Source: Porticoccaceae bacterium UBA2002
Lineage (GTDB): Bacteria > Pseudomonadota > Gammaproteobacteria > Pseudomonadales > Porticoccaceae
Length of the DNA: 49,565 nucleotides
NCBI GenBank assembly: GCA_002334915.1
Contig: DDCQ01000047.1
Location: 1-49,565 of the forward strand
Reading direction: 5' to 3'
The notes under the pieces were generated by a model, which did not search any database, was not told the DNA's origin, and saw only the letters and a program-made list of their open reading frames with translations. The position numbers were made by a program, and so were the translations under genes. Shown in pieces: positions 19,301 through 28,962 of the stretch; within the stretch, counting starts at the first letter, position 1; each line of letters opens with the position of its first letter.

Positions 19301-20275
19301 ATGGGTACAAACTGGAATCTGGTTGCGGATATTGGTGGCACCAATGCAAGGTTTTCTGCGCTATTAGATAATGGCAGTCTGGAGACTGAGCACGAGTTTC
19401 ATCACTCGGTAGAAGAGTATCCGCAATTTGCTGATCTAATCGATGGCTTGCTCGCAGAGATAGCTGAGGCTACTGGCTGGAATAATGCGCCAACCAATAT
19501 CTGTTTTGCTGTGGCCTGCCCGGCGGATAGCGAAGAGATCTCGTTTACCAATAGTCACTGGAAATTTACCAAGACCCAGCTTAAACAGCTGCTGGGCTGT
19601 GAGCGCCTGTCAGTGATTAATGACTTTGAAGCCGTAGCCCATGGTATTACTGAGCTGGATGACAGCGATCTGGTAAAGGTGGGTGGTGGCGATGCAGTAG
19701 GCACCAAGCCGATTGGTATTCTGGGCGCGGGAACAGGCCTGGGTGTGGCTGGGCTGGTTCGCCATGCCGATGGCTATCATGTGGTGGACACTGAGGGTGG
19801 CCATGCTGACTATGCTCCTGTTGATGATGTGCAGAGCGCAGTGGTTAATTGCCTGCGCGAGCGTTATGGCCGCGTGTCTCTGGAGCGTCTGCTCTCTGGT
19901 AAAGGTATTCTGAATATTTATACGGCACTCTGCTCTATCCAGGGAGTAGAGGCTGAGTTTGAAACCCCCGCCGAAGTGGTAGCCGCAGCATTGGAGCGCA
20001 ATGATGGCAGGGCACTGCAGACTTTAAATATGTTCTGTGAAGGAATGGGTTCTGCGGCCGGTAACTTGGCGCTGACCTTTGGTGCTAAAGGCGGCATCTA
20101 TATCGCCGGTGGTGTTATTCCCCGCTTTCAAGAGTTTTTTATCAACAGTGGTTTTCGCAGCAAGTTTGAGGACAAAGGGCGTTTTGTCAGTTACTTGCAG
20201 CCGATACCTGTCTATTTAGTTACTCGCAGTAATCTAGGCCTTCTAGGTGCGGCGAAAAAATTACAGCAAATTTAA
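19301..20275 (+). CDS. glk: Glucokinase
   Basis: A 324-residue ROK-related glucokinase of the E. coli Glk type, phosphorylating glucose with ATP. The N-terminal ATP site LVADIGGTNARFS, NDFEAVAHGI, the GAGTGLGVAGLV loop and EGGHADYAP are all present. C-terminal GGIYIAGGVIPRF completes the family pattern. Its position between edd and eda makes free glucose (rather than PTS glucose) the likely substrate source. No sugar transporter is in the window. Confidence 0.95.
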   Translation: MGTNWNLVADIGGTNARFSALLDNGSLETEHEFHHSVEEYPQFADLIDGLLAEIAEATGWNNAPTNICFAVACPADSEEISFTNSHWKFTKTQLKQLLGCERLSVINDFEAVAHGITELDDSDLVKVGGGDAVGTKPIGILGAGTGLGVAGLVRHADGYHVVDTEGGHADYAPVDDVQSAVVNCLRERYGRVSLERLLSGKGILNIYTALCSIQGVEAEFETPAEVVAAALERNDGRALQTLNMFCEGMGSAAGNLALTFGAKGGIYIAGGVIPRFQEFFINSGFRSKFEDKGRFVSYLQPIPVYLVTRSNLGLLGAAKKLQQI

Positions 20276-20285
20276 GGAGTTGTTA

Positions 20286-20903
20286 GTGCGCAATTTATTA
20301 GCTGGTAATCCGGTGATTCCAGTCATTACTTTAAATCGAGTAGAGGATGCAGTTCCTCTTGCTCAGGCGCTGATTGCCGGTGGCTTGAAGGTACTTGAAG
20401 TCACTCTAAGAACCGAGGCGGCTGTAGAGGGTATTCGGCAGATTGTTAAGCATGTTCCAGAAGCCATTGTGGGTACTGGAACCGTATGCACAGAACAGCA
20501 ACTAAAGCTGTCTGAAGATCTGGGCTGTCAGTTTACGATTTCTCCAGGTGCCACTGAGGGTTTACTGAAGGCCGCGGCAAATGCTTCGATACCATTTTTG
20601 CCCGGTATTGCCACTGTTAGCGAGTTGATGCGCGGTATGGAGTACGGTCACCGCACCTTTAAATTTTTCCCTGCAGAGGCGGCTGGTGGCGTGCCAGTAC
20701 TAAAGTCATTTGCTGGACCATTTGCAGATATTAGTTTCTGTCCTACGGGTGGTATTGGCTTGCACAATGTCATGGATTACCTGGCGCTGCCAAATGTATT
20801 ATGCGTAGGTGGTTCATGGATAGCACAACCAAAATTGATTGATGATAAAAATTGGGCAGGCATAGAGCAGTTAGCTAGAGATGCTGTTGAGCTAGCAGGC
20901 TAG
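20286..20903 (+). CDS. eda: KDPG/KHG aldolase
   Basis: A 205-residue class I aldolase that splits 2-keto-3-deoxy-6-phosphogluconate into pyruvate and glyceraldehyde-3-phosphate. EVTLRTEAAVEGI supplies the catalytic glutamate, and FKFFPAEAAGG supplies the Schiff-base lysine. FLPGIATVSELM and FCPTGGIG are also conserved. The start is GTG 20286, chosen because AAGGAG lies 7 bp upstream; an in-frame start at 20247 would lie inside glk. It is third in the Entner-Doudoroff operon. Confidence 0.95.
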   Translation: MRNLLAGNPVIPVITLNRVEDAVPLAQALIAGGLKVLEVTLRTEAAVEGIRQIVKHVPEAIVGTGTVCTEQQLKLSEDLGCQFTISPGATEGLLKAAANASIPFLPGIATVSELMRGMEYGHRTFKFFPAEAAGGVPVLKSFAGPFADISFCPTGGIGLHNVMDYLALPNVLCVGGSWIAQPKLIDDKNWAGIEQLARDAVELAG

Positions 20904-20937
20904 TCCGAAAACGGTTTAATTAGATATAAAGTCTGAA

Positions 20938-20954
20938 TGTAGTCGATAACTACA
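20938..20954. promoter_or_regulatory. TGTAGT/ACTACA inverted repeat upstream of zwf
   Basis: TGTAGTCGATAACTACA carries two HexR-type half-sites but with a 5-bp instead of 3-bp spacer. It ends just before the zwf ribosome binding site. It could be a relaxed HexR site, another regulator's site, or an RNA hairpin affecting zwf translation. Confidence 0.35.
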
Positions 20955-20961
20955 GAGGTTT

Positions 20962-22422
20962 ATGATGAGCAATAATATTGATCTGGTTATTTTTGGGGCC
21001 CGTGGCGACCTGTCTAAGCGCAAGTTGTTTCCTGCGCTGTACCAACTGGATAAGTCTGGGTTGCTTAGCGACAGCGTGCGCATTGCAGGTGTTGCCCGTG
21101 AAGATATGGACAGCGTTAGCTTTATCAAACAGATGCATAAGTCTCTCAAGGCAATATTGCCAGGCACAGATTGGGACGAGGCAGTGTGGAAAAAGTTTAG
21201 CCAGCGTCTGCAGTACATCCGCATCGACTTCTCTCAGAAAAAACAGTTTGCGTCGCTAAAAGATTGGTCGATAGAAAAACGCACCATGATTTACTATATG
21301 GCAACTCCGCCCAGTATTTTTGGCTCCATATGCAAGCATTTGGATGATGCGGGCTGTGTGGGCAAAACTTCACGTATCGTTTTGGAAAAGCCTATAGGGC
21401 ACGATCTGAAAAGCTCTCAGGAAGTGAATGATACCGTGGGTCGCTACTTCCCTGAGCGCAATATTTACCGCATCGATCATTATCTGGGTAAAGAGACAGT
21501 ACAGAATTTATTGGCCCTGCGTTTTGCCAACCGCATGATCAACAGTCAGTGGGACAATAGCTGTATTGACCATGTGCAGATCACTGCAGCTGAAACTGTG
21601 GGTATCGAGGGTCGCTGGTCCTACTACGACAAGGTGGGTCAGTTGCGAGATATGGTACAAAACCATCTGCTACAACTGCTCTGTATGGTCGCTATGGAAC
21701 CACCAAACTCTCTGGAAGCCGATGAGATACGTGCCGAAAAAGTTAAGTTGCTGAGAGCGCTGAGCCCGATAAATTCAGGCAATGTAGTAGATCAGGCAGT
21801 TCGCGGTCAGTACTCCGCTGGCTGGATTGCTGGCGATCCTGTAGTGGGCTACATGGAAGAAGAGGGCTGCACTGGAGATAGCAGTAACAACGAAACCTAT
21901 GTGGCGCTAAAAGTCTATATAGATAACTGGCGCTGGAACGGTGTGCCGTTTTATCTGCGCACCGGCAAGCGCATGAAAGAAAAGGTGACTCAGGTGGTTA
22001 TAACCTATAAAGATAACCCCCACTCCCTGTTCCCTGAGACCGATGATGACGCCAATAACCGACTGATTATTAATCTGCAGCCCAATGAGGGCATTCAGTT
22101 GGAAATGGTGTCCAAAAAGCATAGTTTGAAAGAGCGAATGGGCGTTGAAAAGGGAGTACTCAATCTTGACTTCTTTGACTCAGAAGGGGAGTCCAGAATT
22201 CCCGATGCCTATGAGCGTTTGATTCTGGAAGTGATCAAGGGAGATCAGTGGCTATTTGTGAGTCGCGATGAAATTGAAGCCTCTTGGCGCTGGTGTGATA
22301 CTTTGCTCGATGCTTGGGTAGACCAAAAGGTGGGTACCAAGGCCTATAGCGCTGGTTCTCTGGGGCCAGCCAAAGCTGAAATGCTGATTGAAAATGATAA
22401 CCGCAGTTGGCACGAGGATTAA
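20962..22422 (+). CDS. zwf: Glucose-6-phosphate 1-dehydrogenase
   Basis: A 486-residue enzyme oxidising glucose-6-phosphate to 6-phosphogluconolactone with NADP. The dinucleotide fold VIFGARGDLSKRKLFPALY is near the N-terminus, with arginine in place of the usual serine or threonine of GASGDL. The active-site signature IDHYLGKETVQNLLALRF is intact. It has its own spacer (58 bp) after eda, with an inverted repeat, so it may be partly independently controlled. The pgl gene follows 2 bp after its stop. Confidence 0.96.
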   Translation: MMSNNIDLVIFGARGDLSKRKLFPALYQLDKSGLLSDSVRIAGVAREDMDSVSFIKQMHKSLKAILPGTDWDEAVWKKFSQRLQYIRIDFSQKKQFASLKDWSIEKRTMIYYMATPPSIFGSICKHLDDAGCVGKTSRIVLEKPIGHDLKSSQEVNDTVGRYFPERNIYRIDHYLGKETVQNLLALRFANRMINSQWDNSCIDHVQITAAETVGIEGRWSYYDKVGQLRDMVQNHLLQLLCMVAMEPPNSLEADEIRAEKVKLLRALSPINSGNVVDQAVRGQYSAGWIAGDPVVGYMEEEGCTGDSSNNETYVALKVYIDNWRWNGVPFYLRTGKRMKEKVTQVVITYKDNPHSLFPETDDDANNRLIINLQPNEGIQLEMVSKKHSLKERMGVEKGVLNLDFFDSEGESRIPDAYERLILEVIKGDQWLFVSRDEIEASWRWCDTLLDAWVDQKVGTKAYSAGSLGPAKAEMLIENDNRSWHED

Positions 22423-22424
22423 GT

Positions 22425-23114
22425 ATGGACATGCTGGAATTTGAAAACACCTCTGCTCTGGATATAGAGCTGGCCGAAAAAGTTGTGGCTCTGTTGGCGG
22501 CGGATATCGAGGCCAGGGGCGCAGCTTCACTAGTGGTCTCTGGAGGAAGAACGCCTATGGGGTTTTTCCATTTGCTGTCGCAGCAGCTGCTGGACTGGAG
22601 TTCAGTTACTGTCACCCTGGCCGATGAGCGCTGGGTCAATGCTGATCACAAAGACAGCAACGAAAAACTGGTGCGCGAGAATCTGTTAATTAATGAGGCC
22701 TATCAGGCTAAATTTATTAGTTTAAAAACCTCTGCTGAAAATGCGGTGGACGGCGAGTCAGAGTGCGAACAGGCACTGGCCTCTGTTGGCCAATTTACGG
22801 TAGTGATTCTGGGTATGGGCGATGATGGCCACACGGCCTCATTGTTCCCCGGGGCTGATGCTCTAGCCATGGGCCTGGATATGAGCTCTGGCCGCACGGC
22901 TATTGCTGTGACCCCCACGGAGGCTCCTCACCAACGTATGAGTATGACATTGCCCAGGCTGTTAGATGCCCAGCAGCTGATTATTCATATTAGTGGATCG
23001 AGCAAGCAGGCTGTATTGCAGGCTGCGCAAGGAAGTGATGATGCTGCTGAACTGCCCATTCGGGCTATCCTTGGTCAGCAGGTCGCGCCGCTCTCAATCT
23101 ACTGGGCTAAATAA
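22425..23114 (+). CDS. pgl: 6-phosphogluconolactonase
   Basis: A 229-residue hydrolase of the DevB/SOL type that opens 6-phosphogluconolactone. LVVSGGRTPMGFF, LADERWVNADHKDSNEKLVR and GMGDDGHTASLFPGA are the family motifs. I start it at ATG 22425, 2 bp after zwf (ATG 22431 is also possible). It closes the operon and converges with pyk. The 84-bp gap holds an AGGCCAT/ATGGCCT hairpin without a clear T-run. Confidence 0.95.
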   Translation: MDMLEFENTSALDIELAEKVVALLAADIEARGAASLVVSGGRTPMGFFHLLSQQLLDWSSVTVTLADERWVNADHKDSNEKLVRENLLINEAYQAKFISLKTSAENAVDGESECEQALASVGQFTVVILGMGDDGHTASLFPGADALAMGLDMSSGRTAIAVTPTEAPHQRMSMTLPRLLDAQQLIIHISGSSKQAVLQAAQGSDDAAELPIRAILGQQVAPLSIYWAK

Positions 23115-23198
23115 CTCAGCAGAGATTATGCGGGCCAGATTTTGGAGGTCTGTTTTAAAGTAGGCCATCCATGGCCTGGGAAGAGACGGTTTTTCAAG

Positions 23199-24644
23199 CT
23201 AGCGAATAACGTCGCCGACTCGAACAATCTTTAGGGTATTGGTGCCGCCATGGACATTTACAAAGTCCCCTTTGGTAATCAATACCAGGTCGCCATCGCT
23301 GACCGCAGCGTACTCACGCAATTTTTCAACGGCACAGTGATTAACTTCAGAGGGATCTAACTCTGAGGTGTCAAATGGCACTGGCACTACGCCTTTGTAC
23401 AGCGCAGTGATTTCGCAGGTACCCAGCTTTTGAGCCATGGCATAAATAGGCAGAGATGAGGTAATGCGTGACATCAGCAATGGAGTAAAGCCGGTCTCTG
23501 TCATGCAGATAACTGCTTTCACGCCATGTAGATGATTGGCCACATACATGGCTGACAGTGCCAGTGACTCATCTATACGCTGGAACGTCTGATGCATTCT
23601 GTGTTTGGAGCGTTGAGCTAGGGGGTGTTTTTCTGCCCCCTCAATCACTCTGGCCATTGCCTTCACTGTTTCTACTGGGTAGTCGCCTACAGCGGTCTCT
23701 GCCGATAGCATTACTGCATCTGTGCCATCCAGTACCGCATTGGCTACATCAAAAACTTCTGCGCGCGTGGGTGTGGGAGCGCTGATCATTGACTCCATCA
23801 TCTGGGTCGCGGTGATCACTACTTTGTTGGCTGAGTTGGCTGCCTCGATTAACTGCTTTTGCACGGCTACAAGGTTGGCGTCGCCAATTTCTACACCCAG
23901 GTCACCACGGGCAACCATGACTCCGTCAGCACTCTCAATAATGCCGGGTAAAAATTCATCGGTGATCGCCTCTGCCCGCTCAACTTTGGCGATAATATGC
24001 GCATTGCTGCCGGCTGCAGTTAACAGGCTTCTGGTCTCTTCGATATCGTCTTTAGACTGGACAAACGAGATAGCCAGATAGTCAGTGTTGAGTGCGGCAG
24101 CAGTTTTGATGTCGGATTTGTCTTTCTCGGTAAGAGCCTTGGCTGAAAGACCACCACCAAACTTGTTTACGCCTTTTTTACTGGATAGCACTCCACCCTG
24201 AATCACACGGCAGGCGACAGCATGATGTGTTTTTTCACTGACCTCCAGAGTGAGGCGGCCATCATCCAGCAGCAGGATATTGCTCTGTTCTATATCTTCC
24301 AGCAGTTCCTGAGCAATAAATACGCTATGGTCATTGCCCAACTCTGGATCCAGCTGGCTATCCAGAATAAAAGTGCTGCCTTCACTGAGTTGAATCTTGC
24401 TGTCATCGGCAAAGCTGCCAATACGTATCTTTGGTCCCTGCATATCGCAGAGAATACCCACCGGAGTTTTTAGCTCCTTGCCTATACGTCTAATCGCCCG
24501 GGCACGCTGAGTATGCTCTTCAGCACTGCCATGGGAGAAATTGAGGCGAAAGACATTGACGCCAGCAATAATCAGATCTCTTATTGCTTGATCATCACTG
24601 CTGCCAGGGCCAAGTGTGGCCAGAATTTTGGTTCTGCGCGGCAT
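23199..24644 (-). CDS. pyk: Pyruvate kinase
   Basis: A 481-residue enzyme producing pyruvate and ATP from phosphoenolpyruvate. RRTKILATLGPGSSD, FRLNFSHGSAEEH, the catalytic KVERAEA segment with ADGVMVARGDLGVEIG, and ITATQMMESM are intact. The regulatory C-terminal domain is complete. It is probably PykA-like, though the subtype is uncertain. It follows gap on the minus strand with a 3-bp gap, so both should share the HexR-linked promoter region upstream of gap. It drains phosphoenolpyruvate derived from the glyceraldehyde-3-phosphate made by Eda. Confidence 0.95.
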   Translation of the reverse strand: MPRRTKILATLGPGSSDDQAIRDLIIAGVNVFRLNFSHGSAEEHTQRARAIRRIGKELKTPVGILCDMQGPKIRIGSFADDSKIQLSEGSTFILDSQLDPELGNDHSVFIAQELLEDIEQSNILLLDDGRLTLEVSEKTHHAVACRVIQGGVLSSKKGVNKFGGGLSAKALTEKDKSDIKTAAALNTDYLAISFVQSKDDIEETRSLLTAAGSNAHIIAKVERAEAITDEFLPGIIESADGVMVARGDLGVEIGDANLVAVQKQLIEAANSANKVVITATQMMESMISAPTPTRAEVFDVANAVLDGTDAVMLSAETAVGDYPVETVKAMARVIEGAEKHPLAQRSKHRMHQTFQRIDESLALSAMYVANHLHGVKAVICMTETGFTPLLMSRITSSLPIYAMAQKLGTCEITALYKGVVPVPFDTSELDPSEVNHCAVEKLREYAAVSDGDLVLITKGDFVNVHGGTNTLKIVRVGDVIR

Positions 24645-24647
24645 AGA

Positions 24648-25658
24648 TTACTCAGGGGCACTGAGCAGGGCGATGCTGTTATCGAGCATACGATTGGAGA
24701 AACCCCATTCGTTGTCGTACCAGGCCATTACCTTAACCAATGAGCCGTTGACGCGAGTTTGCAGCGAGTCAAAGTTACTGGAGTAGGGGATATGGTTGTA
24801 GTCGATGGATACCAGTGGCTCATCGCAGTAGCTCAGGACTTCGCTTAAGTCACCCTCGGCAGCCTGCTTAAGAATTTTGTTTACCTCTTCAACAGAGGTG
24901 TCTCTGCCGGCATTAAAGGTCAGATCGACCAGAGATACGTTAATAGTGGGCACCCGCACAGCCAGACCATCGAGCTTGCCCGCCAATTCAGGCATAACAT
25001 CGCCAATAGCCACTGCAGCGCCAGTTTTGGTGGGGATCATAGATTGGGTAGCAGATCGCGCGCGGTAGACGTCTGAGTGGTAGACATCGCTGAGTTGTTG
25101 ATCGTTGGTATAGGCATGCACGGTGGTCATATATCCAGACTCAATACCCATGGCTTCATGCAGTGGTTTTACCAGAGGCGCTAGACAGTTGGTTGTGCAG
25201 GAGGCATTGGAGATCACCTGATGCTGTTGAGTCAGGATACTGTGGTTGATACCGTAGACAACGGTGGCATCCACATTGGAGCCCGGTGCAGAGATAAGTA
25301 CTTTTTTGGCGCCACCGGCAATATGCAATGCGGCTTTATCGCGACTGGTGAAGACCCCTGTGCATTCGCAGACCAGATCTACTCCCAGATCACCCCAGGG
25401 AATATTGGCTGGGTCGCGCTCGCAGAACCATTTAATTTCCTGGCCATTGATGCGGACCGAGTTCTCGCCCACTTCCACCTGCTGACCAAAGCGGCCGTGC
25501 ACCGTATCAAACTTGAGCAAATGGGCGCTAATTGAGGCATCGCCAAGGTCATTGATGGCGACAATTTGAATCCTGTCCTGAAGGTCTGGGCGCTCATAGA
25601 GTGCTCTCAAAATATTGCGTCCGATGCGGCCAAAACCATTGATGGCGATTTTATACAT
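24648..25658 (-). CDS. gap: Glyceraldehyde-3-phosphate dehydrogenase, type I
   Basis: A 336-residue tetrameric dehydrogenase. The NAD fold [19 protein letters not shown] is at the N-terminus. The catalytic cysteine is in [13 protein letters not shown] (around residue 155), and [13 protein letters not shown] closes the C-terminal domain. It converts the glyceraldehyde-3-phosphate from Eda toward pyruvate. It is divergent from hexR, and the 245-bp gap between them holds a HexR-like site and three TTACGTAA palindromes, in line with known HexR control of gap genes in gammaproteobacteria. Confidence 0.95.
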   Translation of the reverse strand: MYKIAINGFGRIGRNILRALYERPDLQDRIQIVAINDLGDASISAHLLKFDTVHGRFGQQVEVGENSVRINGQEIKWFCERDPANIPWGDLGVDLVCECTGVFTSRDKAALHIAGGAKKVLISAPGSNVDATVVYGINHSILTQQHQVISNASCTTNCLAPLVKPLHEAMGIESGYMTTVHAYTNDQQLSDVYHSDVYRARSATQSMIPTKTGAAVAIGDVMPELAGKLDGLAVRVPTINVSLVDLTFNAGRDTSVEEVNKILKQAAEGDLSEVLSYCDEPLVSIDYNHIPYSSNFDSLQTRVNGSLVKVMAWYDNEWGFSNRMLDNSIALLSAPE

Positions 25659-25790
25659 AATTATTATCTTTTAAGTGTAGTAAACTTACGTAAATTATAG
25701 ATTTAATGCCGGTTTTAATCAATTTATATTGGCATAAATTACGTAAAATTACATTAAATTAAAGCTTTCTATAGTTTTGTTGCAGAAAGA

Positions 25791-25805
25791 TGAAATTTTG
25801 TTACA
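25791..25805. promoter_or_regulatory. HexR-like operator between gap and hexR
   Basis: TGAAATTTTGTTACA differs from the edd operator at 17428 by a single base. It lies in the divergent gap/hexR region, suggesting autoregulation and control of gap-pyk. Confidence 0.6.
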
Positions 25806-25903
25806 AAATGCTGTTTTATTGGGGTTTTTATGTCGATTAAATCTAGAATCAACTTACACTGTAGATAAATTACGTAACCAAATGTCAACCAGAGTTGGGA
25901 CCT

Positions 25904-26761
25904 ATGCATAGCCAGAATCTGATCAATATTATTACCGATGCCCTGCCGAATCTAAACAAGTCGGAAACCAAGGTTGCCAACATTATTTTGTCAGATCCAG
26001 ATGCGGCGACTCAGTCCAGTATTGCGACACTGGCTAAGAAGGCCAGCGTCAGCGAACCCAGTGTTAACAGGTTCTGTAAGCGTTTTGATGCCGCAGGTTT
26101 TCCAGACTTTAAGCTCAAATTAGCCAAGTCGCTGGTCAGTGGCATTCGCTTTGTAAACCGCAATGTTGACCCCAATGACGATGTTGCCAGTTACACGCCA
26201 AAAATAATTGATAGCACTATAAATACCCTGGCTTCTGTTCGAGATAAAATCAGCTATACCAGGGTAAATCAGGTGGTAGACAAGCTTATTCAGGCAAAGC
26301 GGATTTACTTTTTTGGTCTGGGTGCCTCGGGTTCTGTGGCCCGCGATGCCGAACATAAGTTTTTTCGTTTCAACCTGCCAGTGTCTAGCCATGATGATGT
26401 GCTGATGCAGCGTATGCTTGCGTCCACTGGCGGGGCTGGAGATCTGTTCTTTATTGTCTCTCACACTGGCCGCACCAAAGAGATTGTTGAGGTGGCAGAG
26501 ATCGCCAGAGACAATGGTTCCACGGTTATTGGTCTGACCGCGCCAGATTCGCCACTGGCGGCTATGTGCACATTGGCTATGGATGTTGATGTGCCGGAAA
26601 ACACCGATGAATATATGCCTATGGCGTCTCGTATTGTGCACCTGGTTGTTCTTGATGTGCTGGCGACTGGCATGACATTGCGCCGCGGGCCAGAATTTTT
26701 ACCCCACCTTGAAAAAATTAAAAGTAGCCTTAAGCCAACTCGTTATAAAAGCGACAGCTGA
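25904..26761 (+). CDS. hexR: HexR-type RpiR-family transcriptional regulator
   Basis: A 285-residue regulator with an N-terminal helix-turn-helix (about residues 1-75: NKSETKVANIILSDP, SIATLAKKASVSEPSVNRFC) and a C-terminal SIS sugar-phosphate domain (about 120-250: FFGLGASGSVARDAEHKFFR, VSHTGRTKEIVEVAEIARDN). HexR senses KDPG and represses or activates central carbon genes. ATG 25904, after GGGA, is preferred to the in-frame TTG at 25895. Its place beside gap and the Entner-Doudoroff operon, together with operator-like sites at three promoters, supports the HexR assignment. Confidence 0.9.
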   Translation: MHSQNLINIITDALPNLNKSETKVANIILSDPDAATQSSIATLAKKASVSEPSVNRFCKRFDAAGFPDFKLKLAKSLVSGIRFVNRNVDPNDDVASYTPKIIDSTINTLASVRDKISYTRVNQVVDKLIQAKRIYFFGLGASGSVARDAEHKFFRFNLPVSSHDDVLMQRMLASTGGAGDLFFIVSHTGRTKEIVEVAEIARDNGSTVIGLTAPDSPLAAMCTLAMDVDVPENTDEYMPMASRIVHLVVLDVLATGMTLRRGPEFLPHLEKIKSSLKPTRYKSDS

Positions 26762-26842
26762 TGGCTCTTTGTTTCTTAGGCTAACGGCTCTTGGTTTCTT
26801 AGGCTAATGGCTCTTGGTTTCGTCCGCTGATGGCTCTTGCTG
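26761..26842. repeat. 23-bp tandem repeat, about 3.5 copies, after hexR
   Basis: Units begin at 26761, 26784, 26807 and 26830 with A(T/C)GGCTCTTGGTTTC as the shared part. The array starts on the last base of the hexR stop codon. No protein or terminator is apparent in it. Confidence 0.85.
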
Positions 26843-26887
26843 ATTGCGACGATTTCTGGTGAATTAGTGCCAGAAGGGGCAATTAGG

Positions 26888-26917
26888 TTGAGAACGCACG
26901 GATAAATCTACTAGACT
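26888..26917 (+). promoter_or_regulatory. Possible sigma-70 promoter of acs
   Basis: TTGAGA and TAGACT are separated by 18 bp, ending 47 bp upstream of the acs start. Moderate consensus match only. Confidence 0.35.
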
Positions 26918-26964
26918 AACTCCCTTCTTATGCTGCCAACGTTTTCTAGTAAAGGGTTTCCCCT

Positions 26965-28902
26965 ATGTCTGAATCTTCGCTTTACCCTGTCCCAGCCTCC
27001 TGGCGTGAGTCTGCCTGGATTAATAAGCAAAAATACACAGAGATGTATCGTCAATCTATAGAGCAACCCGACCAGTTCTGGGCTGAACAGGCCCGTGAAT
27101 TTCTGACCTGGGATAGCCCATGGCAGACGGTATCCAGCTATGATTTTTTGGCGGCAGAGGCAACCTGGTTTGGCGGCGGCAAGTTAAATGTCGCGGTTAA
27201 CTGTATTGACCGCCATTTGCCCCAGCGGGCTGATCAAACCGCATTGATTTGGGAGGGTGATGAGCCCAGCGACGATAAAACTATTACCTATGCGGAGTTG
27301 CACGACCAGGTATCTCGACTAGGCAACGTGCTGCGTGAGCGCGGGGTTAAGAAGGGCGATTCTGTATGTATCTATATGCCGATGATCCCTGAAGCGGCCT
27401 ATGCAATGCTGGCCTGTGCGCGCATTGGTGCTGTGCACTCAGTGGTTTTTGGCGGTTTCTCTCCAGAGGCATTAAAAGATCGCATTCTGGACTCTGATTG
27501 CCAGCTGGTGATTACCGCAGATGAGGGGGTTCGTGGCGGCAAAACTATTCCTCTCAAGCAGAATGTCGACAGTGCACTAGCTTATTGTCCCGCAGTGCAC
27601 AGCTGTTTAGTGGTAGAGCGCACTTCTGGCGCTGTGAACTGGGAAGAGGGCCGCGATATCTGGTATCAGCAGTCCACTAATGCAGTTACTGCCGACTGTG
27701 CGCCAGAACTTATGGACGCGGAAGATCCACTGTTTATTCTCTATACCTCAGGTTCCACGGGCAAGCCTAAAGGCGTGCTGCACACTACAGCGGGCTACTT
27801 GCTGATGGCGGCCATGAGTCATAAATATACCTTTGATTATAAAGAGGGCGATATTTACTGGTGTACTGCTGATGTTGGCTGGATTACCGGTCATAGCTAT
27901 ATATTGTATGGTCCTCTGTGCAATGGCGGTATCTCGCTAATGTTTGAAGGGGTGCCCACCTATCCTGATGCCTCAAGGTTCTGGCAGGTGATCGACAAGC
28001 ATCAGGTCAATCAATTTTATACGGCACCAACTGCGATTCGCGCGCTTATGTCTGCAGGCAACGAGCCTGTAGAGAAAACCTCGCGCAGCTCGTTAAAGTT
28101 GTTGGGAACCGTGGGTGAGCCAATTAATCCCGAGGCCTGGGAATGGTACTACAGAGTGGTGGGTGAGTCTCGCTGCCCTATAGTAGACACCTGGTGGCAG
28201 ACCGAAACCGGAGCCCATATGATGACTCCTCTGCCAGGCGCTACCGACCTTAAGCCAGGTTCTGCATGCCAGCCATTCTTTGGGGTAGAGCCTGTATTAC
28301 TGGATCCTGAGGGCACTGAAATTCAGGGTGCTGGTGAGGGGCTGTTAATGATCAAATCTTCATGGCCCAGCCAGATTCGGTCTGTATTTGGTGACCATAA
28401 ACGCTGTATTGAGACCTACTTTAGTGCCTACCCCGGGTATTACTTTACCGGAGATGGGGCGCGTCGCGACGAAGATGGCTATTACTGGATTACCGGGCGT
28501 GTAGACGATGTGCTCAATGTGTCTGGCCATCGCATGGGTACCGCAGAGGTCGAGAGTGCGCTGGTGCTGCATGAGGCTATTGCCGAAGCCGCAGTGGTGG
28601 GCTACCCCCATGATATTAAAGGGCAGGGTATTTACTGCTATGTTACTCCGATGGCAAATGTGGAGCCCGATGAGGTATTGCTTAAGGAACTGGTGGCCCT
28701 CTGTGTTGCTGAAATTGGCCCCATAGCCAAACCGGATATTATTCAATGGGCTCCGGGTTTGCCGAAAACCAGGTCTGGTAAAATTATGCGGCGTATTTTA
28801 CGAAAAGTGGCAGCCAATGAGTTGGATAGCCTGGGGGATACCTCAACATTGGCGGAGCCTGCAGTTGTCGAGGAGTTAATTGCAAACCGACACAACCGCT
28901 AG
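26965..28902 (+). CDS. acs: Acetyl-CoA synthetase
   Basis: A 645-residue AMP-forming synthetase activating acetate to acetyl-CoA. The adenylation P-loop [15 protein letters not shown] and the acs-type [16 protein letters not shown] segment are present. [22 protein letters not shown] follows in two parts. The C-terminal lysine motif [17 protein letters not shown] carries the residue that is reversibly acetylated in this family. It allows growth on, or recycling of, acetate. It is a single gene, with the tandem repeat and a possible promoter upstream. Confidence 0.96.
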   Translation: MSESSLYPVPASWRESAWINKQKYTEMYRQSIEQPDQFWAEQAREFLTWDSPWQTVSSYDFLAAEATWFGGGKLNVAVNCIDRHLPQRADQTALIWEGDEPSDDKTITYAELHDQVSRLGNVLRERGVKKGDSVCIYMPMIPEAAYAMLACARIGAVHSVVFGGFSPEALKDRILDSDCQLVITADEGVRGGKTIPLKQNVDSALAYCPAVHSCLVVERTSGAVNWEEGRDIWYQQSTNAVTADCAPELMDAEDPLFILYTSGSTGKPKGVLHTTAGYLLMAAMSHKYTFDYKEGDIYWCTADVGWITGHSYILYGPLCNGGISLMFEGVPTYPDASRFWQVIDKHQVNQFYTAPTAIRALMSAGNEPVEKTSRSSLKLLGTVGEPINPEAWEWYYRVVGESRCPIVDTWWQTETGAHMMTPLPGATDLKPGSACQPFFGVEPVLLDPEGTEIQGAGEGLLMIKSSWPSQIRSVFGDHKRCIETYFSAYPGYYFTGDGARRDEDGYYWITGRVDDVLNVSGHRMGTAEVESALVLHEAIAEAAVVGYPHDIKGQGIYCYVTPMANVEPDEVLLKELVALCVAEIGPIAKPDIIQWAPGLPKTRSGKIMRRILRKVAANELDSLGDTSTLAEPAVVEELIANRHNR

Positions 28903-28962
28903 CCCGTAACTAGCACCAGTTTTGAGCCTTCAAGAGCAATATAACAATAACAGGTACGCTCT

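Noticed and set aside
26761..26842. Possible CRISPR-like or coding repeat after hexR
   Set aside because: No spacers between units, no ribosome binding site or long frame; treated as a tandem repeat.
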